This document shows, one piece after another, positions 32,326 to 40,568 of a stretch of DNA of 47,655 nt. The notes under the pieces were generated by a model. It did not search any database. It saw only the letters and a list, made by a program, of their open reading frames with translations, and was not told where the DNA came from. Source of the stretch: an uncultured Sutterella sp. (GTDB lineage Bacteria > Pseudomonadota > Gammaproteobacteria > Burkholderiales > Burkholderiaceae_F); the NCBI GenBank assembly GCA_900553105.1, contig USCE01000002.1, positions 1-47,655 of the forward strand. Direction: 5' to 3'. A program made the position numbers and the translations under genes. The first letter of the stretch is position 1. Every line of letters begins with the position of its first letter.

Positions 32326-33618
32326 TTAAAGTACCACACGACCGAGGCCGTCTTCAATCTTGATGTCGCAACCGAGCGGCAGGCTCATTTGGCGCAAGAA
32401 TTGCAGTGTTGATTGACTCTTTGACAATTGAGGCCAGCCGCGTTGAGAGCGAGGTTTGTCCATTCCAAGATCAAGGGGATGAATCAAGACTTCGGTTATT
32501 TTCCCGTCCTCAATCGTCCAGCTCGGCATATACGCACGCCAAATCTCCGGCATCACTGGATAACCGCGAGTGTTGTCTGCACTTCGCCAATTCATGTATT
32601 GCCCAACTCGAGTGTCTTGATCTAGTCCCATATTGGCAAATGCATCATAGGGCTGCGCGGCAATCGTTTCTGTTTGGAAGATAAAGTTTCCCATGCTGTG
32701 GAAGATAATGCCGTTGCCGTAACGTTCGATGCCTCGCATCATATGCGGGCCGTGACCTAGTACAACATGAGCTCCTGCATCAATGGCGCCATGACAGAAC
32801 GTGCGAGCAAATTGGGCAATGGAGTGGAAATCCTTGCCGATCATTTCGTGCGTATGAAGACTTAAAAGAACGATATCGGCTTGACGTCGAGCTTCTTTGA
32901 TTTCGTCATATATGCGTTTGCAGTCTTGAGCATTAGGGATGGTTTCGGAGAAATTATCCTTATCGCGCACAAATTCCAATTTTCCTAATCGCATGGTGCC
33001 TTCAGCAAGGGCGGCAGCATAGCCAAGCTCGATCGTAAGCTCCAAGAATGCATTAACGTCTGTGCTCGCGGCAATTTTTTGAATACTGTCAAAAAGATCA
33101 TCTTTAACGTGATAGATCGTTTTGTAGCGAAGCGGATTTAACCCGGGACGACCTTGCATGCGAAAGCCTTGGCCGCCGGCCACTGCGGCCGGGTCAAAGG
33201 CACTGGTCACACCGATGAGTGCAATTCGAGCTTCTGGCGTTTCTAAGTACGCGGCTTGAGAGGCTTCTTGCAGTGTAAGTCCAGTACCGGCAAACACCAT
33301 GTTTCGTTCGCGAAGGTGTCGAATTGTGGCGACAACTCCGTCTTGACCGAAATCGCCCGAATGATTGTTGGCGGTGTTAAAAAGGTTAAAGCCCATATCC
33401 AGCATGTCGTCTAACATTACGGGATCGGTGGCGGCCCATGTTCCGCCGCTAGCAGCTGCCGGAGCGGCTTCTTGGGCGTGGAAGGTCATTTCGAGATTCG
33501 CGAAACGCACGTCGTGTTCGGCAATTAAGTCTTCTAAGGCATCAAGTCCGAAGTAACCATCCTGGGGTAAACGGCGCGTAATGAAGCTGTCACCGGTGGC
33601 TATAAAGGTTGTTCGCAT
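32326..33618 (-). CDS. CapA family protein (PGA_cap metallophosphatase-like fold, copy 2)
   Basis: 430 residues, exactly the length of copy 1 and well over half identical to it by eye. The motifs are TGDSFITRRL, FANLEMTFH, NTANNHSGDFG, SLHTHEM, VLGHGPHMMRGIE, SMGNFIFQTET. No signal peptide or membrane segment. The ATG at 33618 follows AGGAGG. It is divergent from amidohydrolase 2, repeating the arrangement at 21.0-23.9 kb, while the genes around the two pairs differ. Conservation of the pair as a unit argues that the two proteins act in one pathway. Confidence 0.8.
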   Translation of the reverse strand: MRTTFIATGDSFITRRLPQDGYFGLDALEDLIAEHDVRFANLEMTFHAQEAAPAAASGGTWAATDPVMLDDMLDMGFNLFNTANNHSGDFGQDGVVATIRHLRERNMVFAGTGLTLQEASQAAYLETPEARIALIGVTSAFDPAAVAGGQGFRMQGRPGLNPLRYKTIYHVKDDLFDSIQKIAASTDVNAFLELTIELGYAAALAEGTMRLGKLEFVRDKDNFSETIPNAQDCKRIYDEIKEARRQADIVLLSLHTHEMIGKDFHSIAQFARTFCHGAIDAGAHVVLGHGPHMMRGIERYGNGIIFHSMGNFIFQTETIAAQPYDAFANMGLDQDTRVGQYMNWRSADNTRGYPVMPEIWRAYMPSWTIEDGKITEVLIHPLDLGMDKPRSQRGWPQLSKSQSTLQFLRQMSLPLGCDIKIEDGLGRVVL

Positions 33619-33657
33619 GCTCTAACCTCCTGAAAAAGCTTATTTTTCACAGTATAT

Positions 33658-33708
33658 AGTTAATTAATAGAATTGGTCTCGAGAGAGATATCGGACCTGG
33701 TGTTAACT
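33658..33708. promoter_or_regulatory. two weak AGTTAACT-like sites between capA2 and amidohydrolase 2
   Basis: AGTTAATT (33658-33665) and TGTTAACT (33701-33708) each match the island's palindrome core in 7 of 8 bases. They sit in the 157-bp divergent region, where the first CapA/amidohydrolase pair has one perfect 12-bp site. Confidence 0.3.
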
Positions 33709-33775
33709 CGGGGTTCTCAGTGTTCGCTTTCGGGATTAGAGTGACAAAAAGTTGCTTGTTTCAAGGAGAACAGCC

Positions 33776-35173
33776 ATGTGGGATTTGTTGCTTAAGGGAG
33801 GACAGGTTATAGATCCTGTCAACAACATTAACGATGTGATGGACGTAGCTATTGAGGGCGGAAAAATTGCTGCCGTTGGTAAGGATCTTGTAGGAAGAAC
33901 AAAAGCCGTGGAGGATTGCAACGGGTTGATCGTTATGCCCGGTGTCATCGACTGCCATTTGCACTTAGGTAGCACATTTGGCGGGCCTAACGGAATGCGT
34001 ATGGCGGCTTTGTCGGGGGTGACGAGTTGCATCGATATGGCAGGTCCCCTGGATGATATCTTGGAACATGGGCATACAGATGGAGCTGGTCTTAACGTCG
34101 CCATCATGGACTGCTTCTATCCGACTCAGGCCTGCGGTGTGCATCATCCAAGTCGCGCGCAAGTGGCCGACTATATCGATCAGATGACAGCAGGCGGAGC
34201 GATCGGTATTAAGTTAATCGGAGGGCATTTCCCGCTACCGGTAGAAACTTGCCGCGACATGATAGAGCTTTGCTACGAAAAACACCATTTTGTGGCCTGG
34301 CATGCCGGATCCGACACTTCTAAATCGGACATTGACGGGATGCGTGAGGCAGTGGAAACTGCTGCCGGATTGCCGTTACATTTGGCTCATGTCAATAGTT
34401 ATTGTCGAGGGCGTGTGAGAACCGCTGAGCAGGAGGCGGCCGAGGCGATTGAATTATTGAAGGCCAATCCGAATATTTTCTCCGAAGCCTACTTAAGTCC
34501 GTTAAACGGTACGATGATTGGTGCCAATGACGATGGGTCTCTACCGGATTTTGTGACGCGTTGCTGCTTGGAAATTTTCAAATTACCCGTTAATGCAGAT
34601 GGCATACGTGAGGCCTTTAAGCGGGGACTTTTGTACATTATGCAAGAAGGCTGCGGCGTGACAGATATTGTGGGCGGTGCTAACGGTTTGGCCATTTGGG
34701 AAGCTGCCGGCGGCAAAGGCATGGGATGCTTTACCGTCAATCCCGCCGTTTCTCGCTTGATGCTCGCACAGGCCAAGCGCGATGACGGTTCGTTTGTTGT
34801 GGACGGCATTTCCACTGATGGTGGCGTTGTGCCGCGCAATGTGATTGTGCCGATGGGAATCAATTTGGTGAAATTCGGTGCTTTGACACTGCCTGAATTT
34901 GTGCATAAAGCCAGTGTGGCAGGTGCCCGCTATTTGCGAATGAATGATCGGGGCCATTTATCCGAAGGGGCCGTGGCCGATATAACGATTGTCGATTACG
35001 CCCGCTCTCTGGCTGTTGAGACGATTGTGGGCGGTTGCATGAACATGAAAAACGGTCATCTCTACGGGCAAGGTATGCGTGTCATCACCTCAGAAGTTGG
35101 TGCTCAGGCCGTGCGTGACAAAGGACATGAAGCAATCGTGGTTGATATGACGAATATGAACGTTTGTCGATAA
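33776..35173 (+). CDS. binuclear metal-dependent amidohydrolase (copy 2)
   Basis: 465 residues from the ATG at 33776 (AAGGAG upstream). It aligns end to end with copy 1: LLKGGQVIDPVNNINDVMDVAIEGGKIAAVGKDL, the metal pair in IDCHLHLGS, the probable carboxy-Lys in IGIKLIGGHFPLP, AWHAGSDTSKSDI, LHLAHVNSYCRGRV and ISTDGGVVPRNVIVPMG. Soluble and cytoplasmic. It is followed after 10 bp by a secreted SGNH hydrolase instead of a DcuC carrier. The two copies may therefore handle different molecules of the same chemical class, with this one fed by an extracytoplasmic esterase step (inference). Confidence 0.82.
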   Translation: MWDLLLKGGQVIDPVNNINDVMDVAIEGGKIAAVGKDLVGRTKAVEDCNGLIVMPGVIDCHLHLGSTFGGPNGMRMAALSGVTSCIDMAGPLDDILEHGHTDGAGLNVAIMDCFYPTQACGVHHPSRAQVADYIDQMTAGGAIGIKLIGGHFPLPVETCRDMIELCYEKHHFVAWHAGSDTSKSDIDGMREAVETAAGLPLHLAHVNSYCRGRVRTAEQEAAEAIELLKANPNIFSEAYLSPLNGTMIGANDDGSLPDFVTRCCLEIFKLPVNADGIREAFKRGLLYIMQEGCGVTDIVGGANGLAIWEAAGGKGMGCFTVNPAVSRLMLAQAKRDDGSFVVDGISTDGGVVPRNVIVPMGINLVKFGALTLPEFVHKASVAGARYLRMNDRGHLSEGAVADITIVDYARSLAVETIVGGCMNMKNGHLYGQGMRVITSEVGAQAVRDKGHEAIVVDMTNMNVCR

Positions 35174-35183
35174 GGAGTCCTCA

Positions 35184-35999
35184 ATGAAAAAAGCGATGAT
35201 TTCTACTTTAACGGCTTGTGTATTGGCCTTTGGTGCATCGCAAGCCTGCGCCGCATTAGCCGATCACTACACGGTTAAACCAGAAGTGACGGGACTTGAA
35301 AATGTGCCCGTTAACGTCATGGTAATCGGTAATTCCTACTCGTACTACAACTGTGGTGTCTTTGACTACTTGTGGGGTTTTGCCAGCGACCAAAAAGTTA
35401 ACCTCTTTACCGCTCAGGCAACGATTGCCGGTGCGGATTTGGATTGGCATAACGTCGAGTATTTAATCAATCCGCCGGGACAAAGTGCGGAGATTATCTA
35501 CAAGCGCAATAAAAAAGGTGTGATGTTTGACGCTGTACTGTTGCAACCTAACAGCATTTCTCCGATTGATCCGCCTCGCGTTGACAATTTTAAGAAATGG
35601 GCTGCAGAGCATGTCAAGACCATTCGCAAGGCCGGTTCTGAACCCGCTTTTGTGATGACGTGGGCCCGTAAGGGACAGCCGGAGATGACAAAGGCGTTGG
35701 CCGATGCCGTGGGTACCGTGGCAAACCAACACGATGTCCTCGTGATTCCAGTGGGGCTTGCCTTTGCTCTTTCGCAAGAGCGTGATGCCACGATTGAACT
35801 TATCATGCCCGATAAGTCTCATCCGACCGCGGCAGGCTCCTACCTTGAAAGTGCGGTCATCTATTCCGCTTTAATGAAGAAACCCTTGAAAGACTGCAAG
35901 TTCTTAGGCGGATGCGAAAAGCCGTTAAAACCAGAGGTAGCGAAATTCTTGCAAGAGATCGCTTGGGAAACGGTCAAGACCTATTACGGCTGGAAGTAG
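35184..35999 (+). CDS. secreted SGNH/GDSL-type hydrolase
   Basis: 271 residues. Sec signal peptide at 1-23 (MKKAMISTLTACVLAFGASQ, cut after ACA). The catalytic serine is in VMVIGNSYSYYNCGVFDYL (block I of the SGNH fold), and the Asp-x-x-His pair is in PDKSHPTAAGSYL near the C-terminus. The overall shape resembles the DUF4886-like SGNH group. It should act in the periplasm or outside as an esterase or deacetylase. Several Cys (FLGGCEKP and others) could form disulfides there. It starts 10 bp after amidohydrolase 2, so the two belong to one operon. Confidence 0.75.
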   Translation: MKKAMISTLTACVLAFGASQACAALADHYTVKPEVTGLENVPVNVMVIGNSYSYYNCGVFDYLWGFASDQKVNLFTAQATIAGADLDWHNVEYLINPPGQSAEIIYKRNKKGVMFDAVLLQPNSISPIDPPRVDNFKKWAAEHVKTIRKAGSEPAFVMTWARKGQPEMTKALADAVGTVANQHDVLVIPVGLAFALSQERDATIELIMPDKSHPTAAGSYLESAVIYSALMKKPLKDCKFLGGCEKPLKPEVAKFLQEIAWETVKTYYGWK

Positions 36000-36016
36000 C
36001 TCGATAGGCAATGAAG

Positions 36017-36049
36017 TCCTCGCTTTCGAAAGATTGTCGAAAGCGAGGA
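36017..36049. terminator. bidirectional hairpin between SGNH hydrolase and lysP
   Basis: Perfect 13-bp stem TCCTCGCTTTCGA (36017-36029)/TCGAAAGCGAGGA (36037-36049) between convergent genes. On the plus strand it is followed by TTCTTTA. Confidence 0.75.
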
Positions 36050-36053
36050 TTCT

Positions 36054-37505
36054 TTAGCCATGTTGCCGAGGTTCGAGGTCCATTTCTTCGTATTTCACCA
36101 AGCGACAATCCCGGTGAAGCAATCGATACCCGCCCCAAACGGATAAGAAAAGAATGGCACCGATATATGTTGCCAGAGCTTCCATCCAGCGACCGTGGAT
36201 AATCGCCTGGTAATTTTGACCGGTAGCAATAAGAAAGCACAGTGAGCCGGCGATAATGGGGCCAACAGGGTAAAAAGGCGATCGATAAGGAAGATCTTTA
36301 AGACATTTTCCTTGCAATACATAGCCTTTTCGGAAGCGATAATGACAAACAGCTATGCCGATCCAGCAAATAAATCCACCCATTGCCGTGGTGTTCAATA
36401 GCCACAAATACACCGTTTGTTCTTCAAAAAGCGATGTCAAAAAGCATAGAGCAGAGATGGCTGTTGTAGCATAAAGGGCATTGCGGGGTACACCAGACGG
36501 TGTCAACCGAGCCAAAAAGGCAGGTAACTTTCCTTCTTTCGCCAAGGTGTAAATCATGCGGGTGCTGGCGTACATGCCGGAGTTGCCGGCCGATAATACC
36601 GTTGTCAAAATAATGGCATTCATAACAGCTGCAGCCGATAATAGTCCCGCATTCTCAAATACGAGCGTGAAGGGACTGACGGCAATATCGGTAATGTCGT
36701 TTTGCAACAGTCTTGGATCGGTGTAAGGAATCAAAAGACTGATGACGAAGATGGATAGGACGTAAAAGAGCAGAATGCGCCAAAAAATTTGACGAATGGC
36801 CCGAGGAATGGCTTCGGAAGGATTATGGGTTTCGCCGGCAGTCACCGCGATAAGTTCAGTGCCTTGAAACGAGTAGCCGACAACCAAAGCCACCGATAAG
36901 ATAGCGGGAATACCGCCGACAAAAGCGCCTTCGCCCACAGCCCAATTATGAAAGCCTGCGTTTTGCTCTCCCTTGAACACGCCAACAATCATCAAAAGAC
37001 CGACAATGATGAAAACAATGACCGTGAAGACCTTAATTGAGGCAAACCAAGACTCCGCTTCGCCAAAATTTTTCGCAGAGAAAAAATTCAGCAAGAATAT
37101 AACCGTCAAGAACAGTGCGCTCCAAATCAGTCCGTTGACGTTCGGAAACCAGTACTGCATGACAATTTGGGCAGCAACAAGGTCGACTGCGACTGCAACG
37201 TTCCAGTTAAAACAGTAATTCACACCCATGGCAAAACCAAAACCAGCATCAACATATTTTTCGCCATAGGTTGCAAAAGATCCAGAGACGGGCTCGTAGG
37301 TGGAGAGCTCGCCAAGGCTTGTCATGAGAAAGTAAACCATTGTCCCGATGAGCGCGTAAGCGATCAAGGCGCCTGCAGCACCGGCCTGAGAAATGGTTGC
37401 GCCCGAAGCGACAAATAGGCCAGTTCCAATTGAACCGCCTAAGGCGATCAATGTTAAGTGCCGAGTCGTAAGCGAGCGTTTTAATGTTGTGGTTTGTGTT
37501 GTCAT
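36054..37505 (-). CDS. lysP: lysine-specific permease (LysP-like, APC/AAT family)
   Basis: 483 residues, 12 membrane helices. It is strikingly close to E. coli LysP over its whole length: RHLTLIALGGSIGTGLFVASGATISQAG at the N-terminus, MVYFLMTSLGELSTYEPVSGSFATYG, FSFQGTELI-type helix 6 (here YSFQGTELIAVTAGETHNPSEAIPRA), LFYVLSIFVISLLIPYTDPRLL, and SPFTLVFENAGLLSAAAVMNAIILTTVLSAGNSGMYASTRM. It should import L-lysine with protons. It ends the island on this side. A related basic amino acid remains possible. Confidence 0.88.
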   Translation of the reverse strand: MTTQTTTLKRSLTTRHLTLIALGGSIGTGLFVASGATISQAGAAGALIAYALIGTMVYFLMTSLGELSTYEPVSGSFATYGEKYVDAGFGFAMGVNYCFNWNVAVAVDLVAAQIVMQYWFPNVNGLIWSALFLTVIFLLNFFSAKNFGEAESWFASIKVFTVIVFIIVGLLMIVGVFKGEQNAGFHNWAVGEGAFVGGIPAILSVALVVGYSFQGTELIAVTAGETHNPSEAIPRAIRQIFWRILLFYVLSIFVISLLIPYTDPRLLQNDITDIAVSPFTLVFENAGLLSAAAVMNAIILTTVLSAGNSGMYASTRMIYTLAKEGKLPAFLARLTPSGVPRNALYATTAISALCFLTSLFEEQTVYLWLLNTTAMGGFICWIGIAVCHYRFRKGYVLQGKCLKDLPYRSPFYPVGPIIAGSLCFLIATGQNYQAIIHGRWMEALATYIGAILFLSVWGGYRLLHRDCRLVKYEEMDLEPRQHG

Positions 37506-37681
37506 GTGCGCATTTTAATGATTAAAACAAAGCAAATATGACCTATTTAACGAAAAATATTGTTTGTTTGTCTCCTTAGAGCGGCCACTTTGTGGTGCAT
37601 AAAAGTCGTTTCAATTAACAGGGATTTGCCACAACATTGTGAAAAGTTTTCGCAACTATCGAAATTTTCTTGATTTTTTAG

Positions 37682-37721
37682 TACAATGCGAACCTTCACG
37701 GCGTGGCCTAACTTCCACGTC
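37682..37721 (+). promoter_or_regulatory. rpsO -10 element and leader hairpin
   Basis: TACAAT (37682-37687) is a probable -10, without a clear -35. Soon after the start point, GGCGTGG (37700-37706) can pair with CCACGTC (37715-37721) around an 8-nt loop. rpsO leaders in several bacterial groups fold into S15-binding structures, so this hairpin may be part of such a feedback site; the match to a known class is not checked. Confidence 0.4.
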
Positions 37722-37754
37722 CGCTTGTTTAATTTTTTTAAGGTTAAAAAAACA

Positions 37755-38024
37755 ATGTCTGTTCAAGATATCAAAAAGTCTGAAATCGTTGCCAAGTTCC
37801 AACGCAAGGAAGGCGACACGGGTTCTCCTGAAGTCCAAGTGGCTTTGCTCACGGCTCGTATTAACGAATTGACCGGTCATTTCAAAGAACACGCCAAGGA
37901 TCACCACTCCCGCCGCGGTTTGTTGAAGATGGTTTCCCGTCGTCGTAAGTTGCTTGACTACTTGAAGCGCACCGATTTGGACGCTTATCGTAAGTTGATT
38001 TCTGATTTGAACTTGCGTAAGTAA
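37755..38024 (+). CDS. rpsO: 30S ribosomal protein S15
   Basis: 89 residues, the standard length. The ATG at 37755 gives the normal N-terminus MSVQDIKKSEIVAKFQRKEGDTGSPEVQVALL; an earlier in-frame start would add 23 foreign residues. The conserved HxxDHHSRRGLLKMVSRRRKLLDYLK region is intact. S15 binds 16S rRNA early in 30S assembly. It precedes pnp, the conserved gene order, with a terminator between them. Confidence 0.98.
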   Translation: MSVQDIKKSEIVAKFQRKEGDTGSPEVQVALLTARINELTGHFKEHAKDHHSRRGLLKMVSRRRKLLDYLKRTDLDAYRKLISDLNLRK

Positions 38025-38039
38025 TCAAAAACAGGATTC

Positions 38040-38068
38040 AAAAGCGACCTGCTAGACAGGTCGCTTTT
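38040..38068 (+). terminator. intrinsic terminator between rpsO and pnp
   Basis: Perfect 12-bp stem AAAAGCGACCTG (38040-38051)/CAGGTCGCTTTT (38057-38068) with a 5-nt loop, ending in TTTTGTT. It probably allows partial read-through to pnp, as in E. coli. Confidence 0.88.
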
Positions 38069-38085
38069 GTTAAGTTAACCACGGA

Positions 38086-38184
38086 CAGAGACTCAGCAGT
38101 GCTTTTGGTTTGTGCGTTGCGATGTGAGGGTTGAGTCAAAGGCGCAATCTTGACACCGCAGCGTATCAAAAGCGAAAGTCTCTG
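38086..38184 (+). promoter_or_regulatory. pnp leader: long RNase III-type hairpin
   Basis: CAGAGACT (38086-38093) pairs with AGTCTCTG (38177-38184). Inside it GCTTTTG (38101-38107) pairs with CAAAAGC (38167-38173), and TTGCG and CGCAA can pair further in. The result is a long interrupted stem directly before the pnp ribosome site. In E. coli an analogous leader stem is cut by RNase III and then attacked by PNPase for autoregulation. Confidence 0.6.
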
Positions 38185-38206
38185 ATCCTTTTTTAGGATG
38201 AATATC

Positions 38207-40330
38207 ATGACGATGTTTAATAAGGTCAGCAAGTCTTTTCGTTTTGGCGATCATGATGTGACTTTCACGACGGGTGAAATCGCTCGTCAAGCTTCTGGTG
38301 CCGTGATTTGTCAAATGGACGACACGGTAGTGTTGGCAACAGTTGTGGCTAAAAAGGAAGCCAAGCCCGGTCAAGACTTTTTCCCGTTGACAGTCGACTA
38401 TATCGAAAAGACCTATGCCGCCGGTAAAATCCCGGGCGGGTTCTTTAAGCGCGAAGGTCGCCCGAGTGAAAAGGAAACGCTCACGAGTCGTTTGATTGAC
38501 CGCCCAATTCGTCCGCTTTTCCCGGAAGGTTTCTTCAACGAAGTGCAAGTGATTGTGCATGTGTTATCCGTTGACCCTGAGGTTGATCCGGACATTCCTT
38601 CCATGTTGGGCGCTTCTGCCGCTTTGGCTATCTCCGGCATTCCGTTTAACGGCCCGATCGGTGCATGCCGCGTCGGTTACATCAACGGTGAGTTCGTTTG
38701 CAACCCGAAGTTGAGCCAAATGAAAGACAGCCGTTTGGATTTGGTGGTCTCTGGTACGCAACGTGCTGTGTTAATGGTGGAATCCGAAGCAGATTGCTTG
38801 CCTGAAGACGTGATGCTCAACGCTGTTATGTTCGGTCATGAGCAACAACAAGTGGCCATTGATGCGATTAACGCCTTGGTCGAAGAGGCTGGTAAACCTG
38901 CCTGGGATTGGCAACCGGCTCCGAAAAATGAAGCTCTTATTGCTCGCATCGGGGAATTAGCTGGTGAAGAGCTTAAGGTCGCTTACTCCATCCGCAGTAA
39001 GCAAGCTCGAACGGAAAAATTGCGTGAAATTTATGCCATGGTCGATGAAGCGTTGGCTGCTGATGAAAACTTCTCGGGGGACAACGAAGTTGATCCTAAC
39101 GAAGTTGCTGGCATTCTCTTTGAAATGGAAGCTAAGCTTGTTCGCTCAAAGATCCTTAATGGTGAACCGCGCATTGACGGTCGTGACACGAAGACCGTTC
39201 GTCCAATCGAAATTCGTCAAGGCGTATTGCCTCGAACGCATGGGTCTGCTCTCTTTACCCGTGGTGAAACCCAAGCTTTGGTGATCACGACCTTGGGTAC
39301 GAAGCAAGATGAGCAAATCGTTGATGGTCTGTTGGGTGAAACGCGTGAACGTTTCATGCTTCACTACAACATGCCTCCGTTTGCTACCGGTGAAACTGGT
39401 CGCGTGGGTACCCCTAAGCGTCGTGAAATCGGCCATGGTCGTTTGGCCAAGCGCGCCTTGTTGGCTGTATTGCCTTCCGAAGAAGAATTCCAATACTCCA
39501 TTCGCGTCGTTTCTGAAATTTGTGAATCTAACGGTTCTTCTTCCATGGCCAGTGTTTGCGGCGGGTGCTTGAGCTTAATGGATGCTGGTGTGCCTGTGAA
39601 AGATTATGTCGCTGGCGTTGCCATGGGGCTTATCAAGGAAGACAATAAGTTTGCTGTCTTGACCGACATTTTGGGTGATGAAGACCATTTGGGAGATATG
39701 GACTTTAAGGTAGCCGGTACTGAAAATGGTGTGACCGCCTTGCAAATGGATATCAAGATTGAAGGTATCAACAAGGAAATCATGCAAGTGGCGTTGGCTC
39801 AAGCCCATGAAGGCCGTCAACACATTCTCAATGAAATGCGCACTCAAGCCGCTGGCGGTGCCAAGGAACTTTCTCCGTTAGCTCCTCGTATGATTACGAT
39901 GAAGATCAATCCGGAAAAGATCCGTGATGTGATCGGTAAGGGTGGTTCTGTTATCCGCGCATTGACCGAAGAAACAGGCGCAACGATCAATATCGAAGAT
40001 GATGGTACCGTGACGATTTCTTCTGTTGATCCGCAAGCCAGTCTTGCCGCTCAAAAGCGTATCCAAGACATTACCGCTGAAATTGAGAAGGGACAAATCT
40101 ACGAAGGTAAGGTGACTCGCTTGCTTGACTTCGGCGCTGTGGTTGAGGTGTTGCCGGGTAAAGACGGTTTGTTACATATCAGCCAAATTGCCAATGAACG
40201 CGTCAATGCCGTCGGTGATTACCTCAAGGAAGGTCAAACAGTTCGCGTCAAGGTTATTGAATGCGATGACAAGGGACGTGTACGCTTGTCCATGAAGGCC
40301 TTGCTTGAAGAAAAGAAAGAAGAAGCTTAA
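38207..40330 (+). CDS. pnp: polyribonucleotide nucleotidyltransferase (PNPase)
   Basis: Phosphorolytic 3'-5' exoribonuclease and RNA polymerase-like enzyme; trimeric ring and degradosome partner. I chose the ATG at 38207 (707 residues) because AGGA ends 8 bp before it; ATGs at 38198 and 38213 are also in frame. Domains in order: first RNase PH-like domain (KPGQDFFPLTVDYIEKTYAAG, FFKREGRPSEKETLTSRLIDRPIRPLFP), the alpha-helical linker (about 230-315), the second, catalytic RNase PH-like domain (RTHGSALFTRGETQAL, LHYNMPPFATGETGRVGTPKRREIGHGRLAKRAL, SSSMASVCGGCLSLMDAGVP), the KH domain (INPEKIRDVIGKGGSVIRALTEETG) and the C-terminal S1 domain (GQIYEGKVTRLLDFGAVVEVLPGKDGLLHISQI). Confidence 0.97.
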   Translation: MTMFNKVSKSFRFGDHDVTFTTGEIARQASGAVICQMDDTVVLATVVAKKEAKPGQDFFPLTVDYIEKTYAAGKIPGGFFKREGRPSEKETLTSRLIDRPIRPLFPEGFFNEVQVIVHVLSVDPEVDPDIPSMLGASAALAISGIPFNGPIGACRVGYINGEFVCNPKLSQMKDSRLDLVVSGTQRAVLMVESEADCLPEDVMLNAVMFGHEQQQVAIDAINALVEEAGKPAWDWQPAPKNEALIARIGELAGEELKVAYSIRSKQARTEKLREIYAMVDEALAADENFSGDNEVDPNEVAGILFEMEAKLVRSKILNGEPRIDGRDTKTVRPIEIRQGVLPRTHGSALFTRGETQALVITTLGTKQDEQIVDGLLGETRERFMLHYNMPPFATGETGRVGTPKRREIGHGRLAKRALLAVLPSEEEFQYSIRVVSEICESNGSSSMASVCGGCLSLMDAGVPVKDYVAGVAMGLIKEDNKFAVLTDILGDEDHLGDMDFKVAGTENGVTALQMDIKIEGINKEIMQVALAQAHEGRQHILNEMRTQAAGGAKELSPLAPRMITMKINPEKIRDVIGKGGSVIRALTEETGATINIEDDGTVTISSVDPQASLAAQKRIQDITAEIEKGQIYEGKVTRLLDFGAVVEVLPGKDGLLHISQIANERVNAVGDYLKEGQTVRVKVIECDDKGRVRLSMKALLEEKKEEA

Positions 40331-40350
40331 TTAAAACTTTCTTTCAATAA

Positions 40351-40389
40351 AAAAAAAACTCAGCCGAGTGTCTCGAGCTGAGTTTTTTT
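40351..40389 (+). terminator. intrinsic terminator after pnp
   Basis: ACTCAGC (40358-40364) pairs with GCTGAGT (40377-40383), and inside it CGAG (40365-40368) with CTCG (40372-40375). A run of A before and a run of T after the stem make it work in both directions. Confidence 0.9.
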
Positions 40390-40475
40390 ATTGTTCAAAT
40401 CGAAAATAGTCAACGTTACAAATTCTTCCCCCTTACAAGCCTTACATCGCTTTATGAATTTAATTACTTATTCTG

Positions 40476-40503
40476 TTACATGAGTTCATTGAGAGTTTAT
40501 AAT
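40476..40503 (+). promoter_or_regulatory. putative promoter of the efflux operon
   Basis: Perfect -10 TATAAT (40498-40503), a 16-bp spacer and a weak -35 TTACAT (40476-40481), about 65 bp before the first gene of the operon. A CecR-like repressor encoded at the operon's end could act here, but I see no obvious palindrome. Confidence 0.45.
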
Positions 40504-40568
40504 TCAAATATGTATTTAAATTAACGTTCAAACTCTATTTGCTTTTGAAGTTCACGTCGGAGGGCGCG

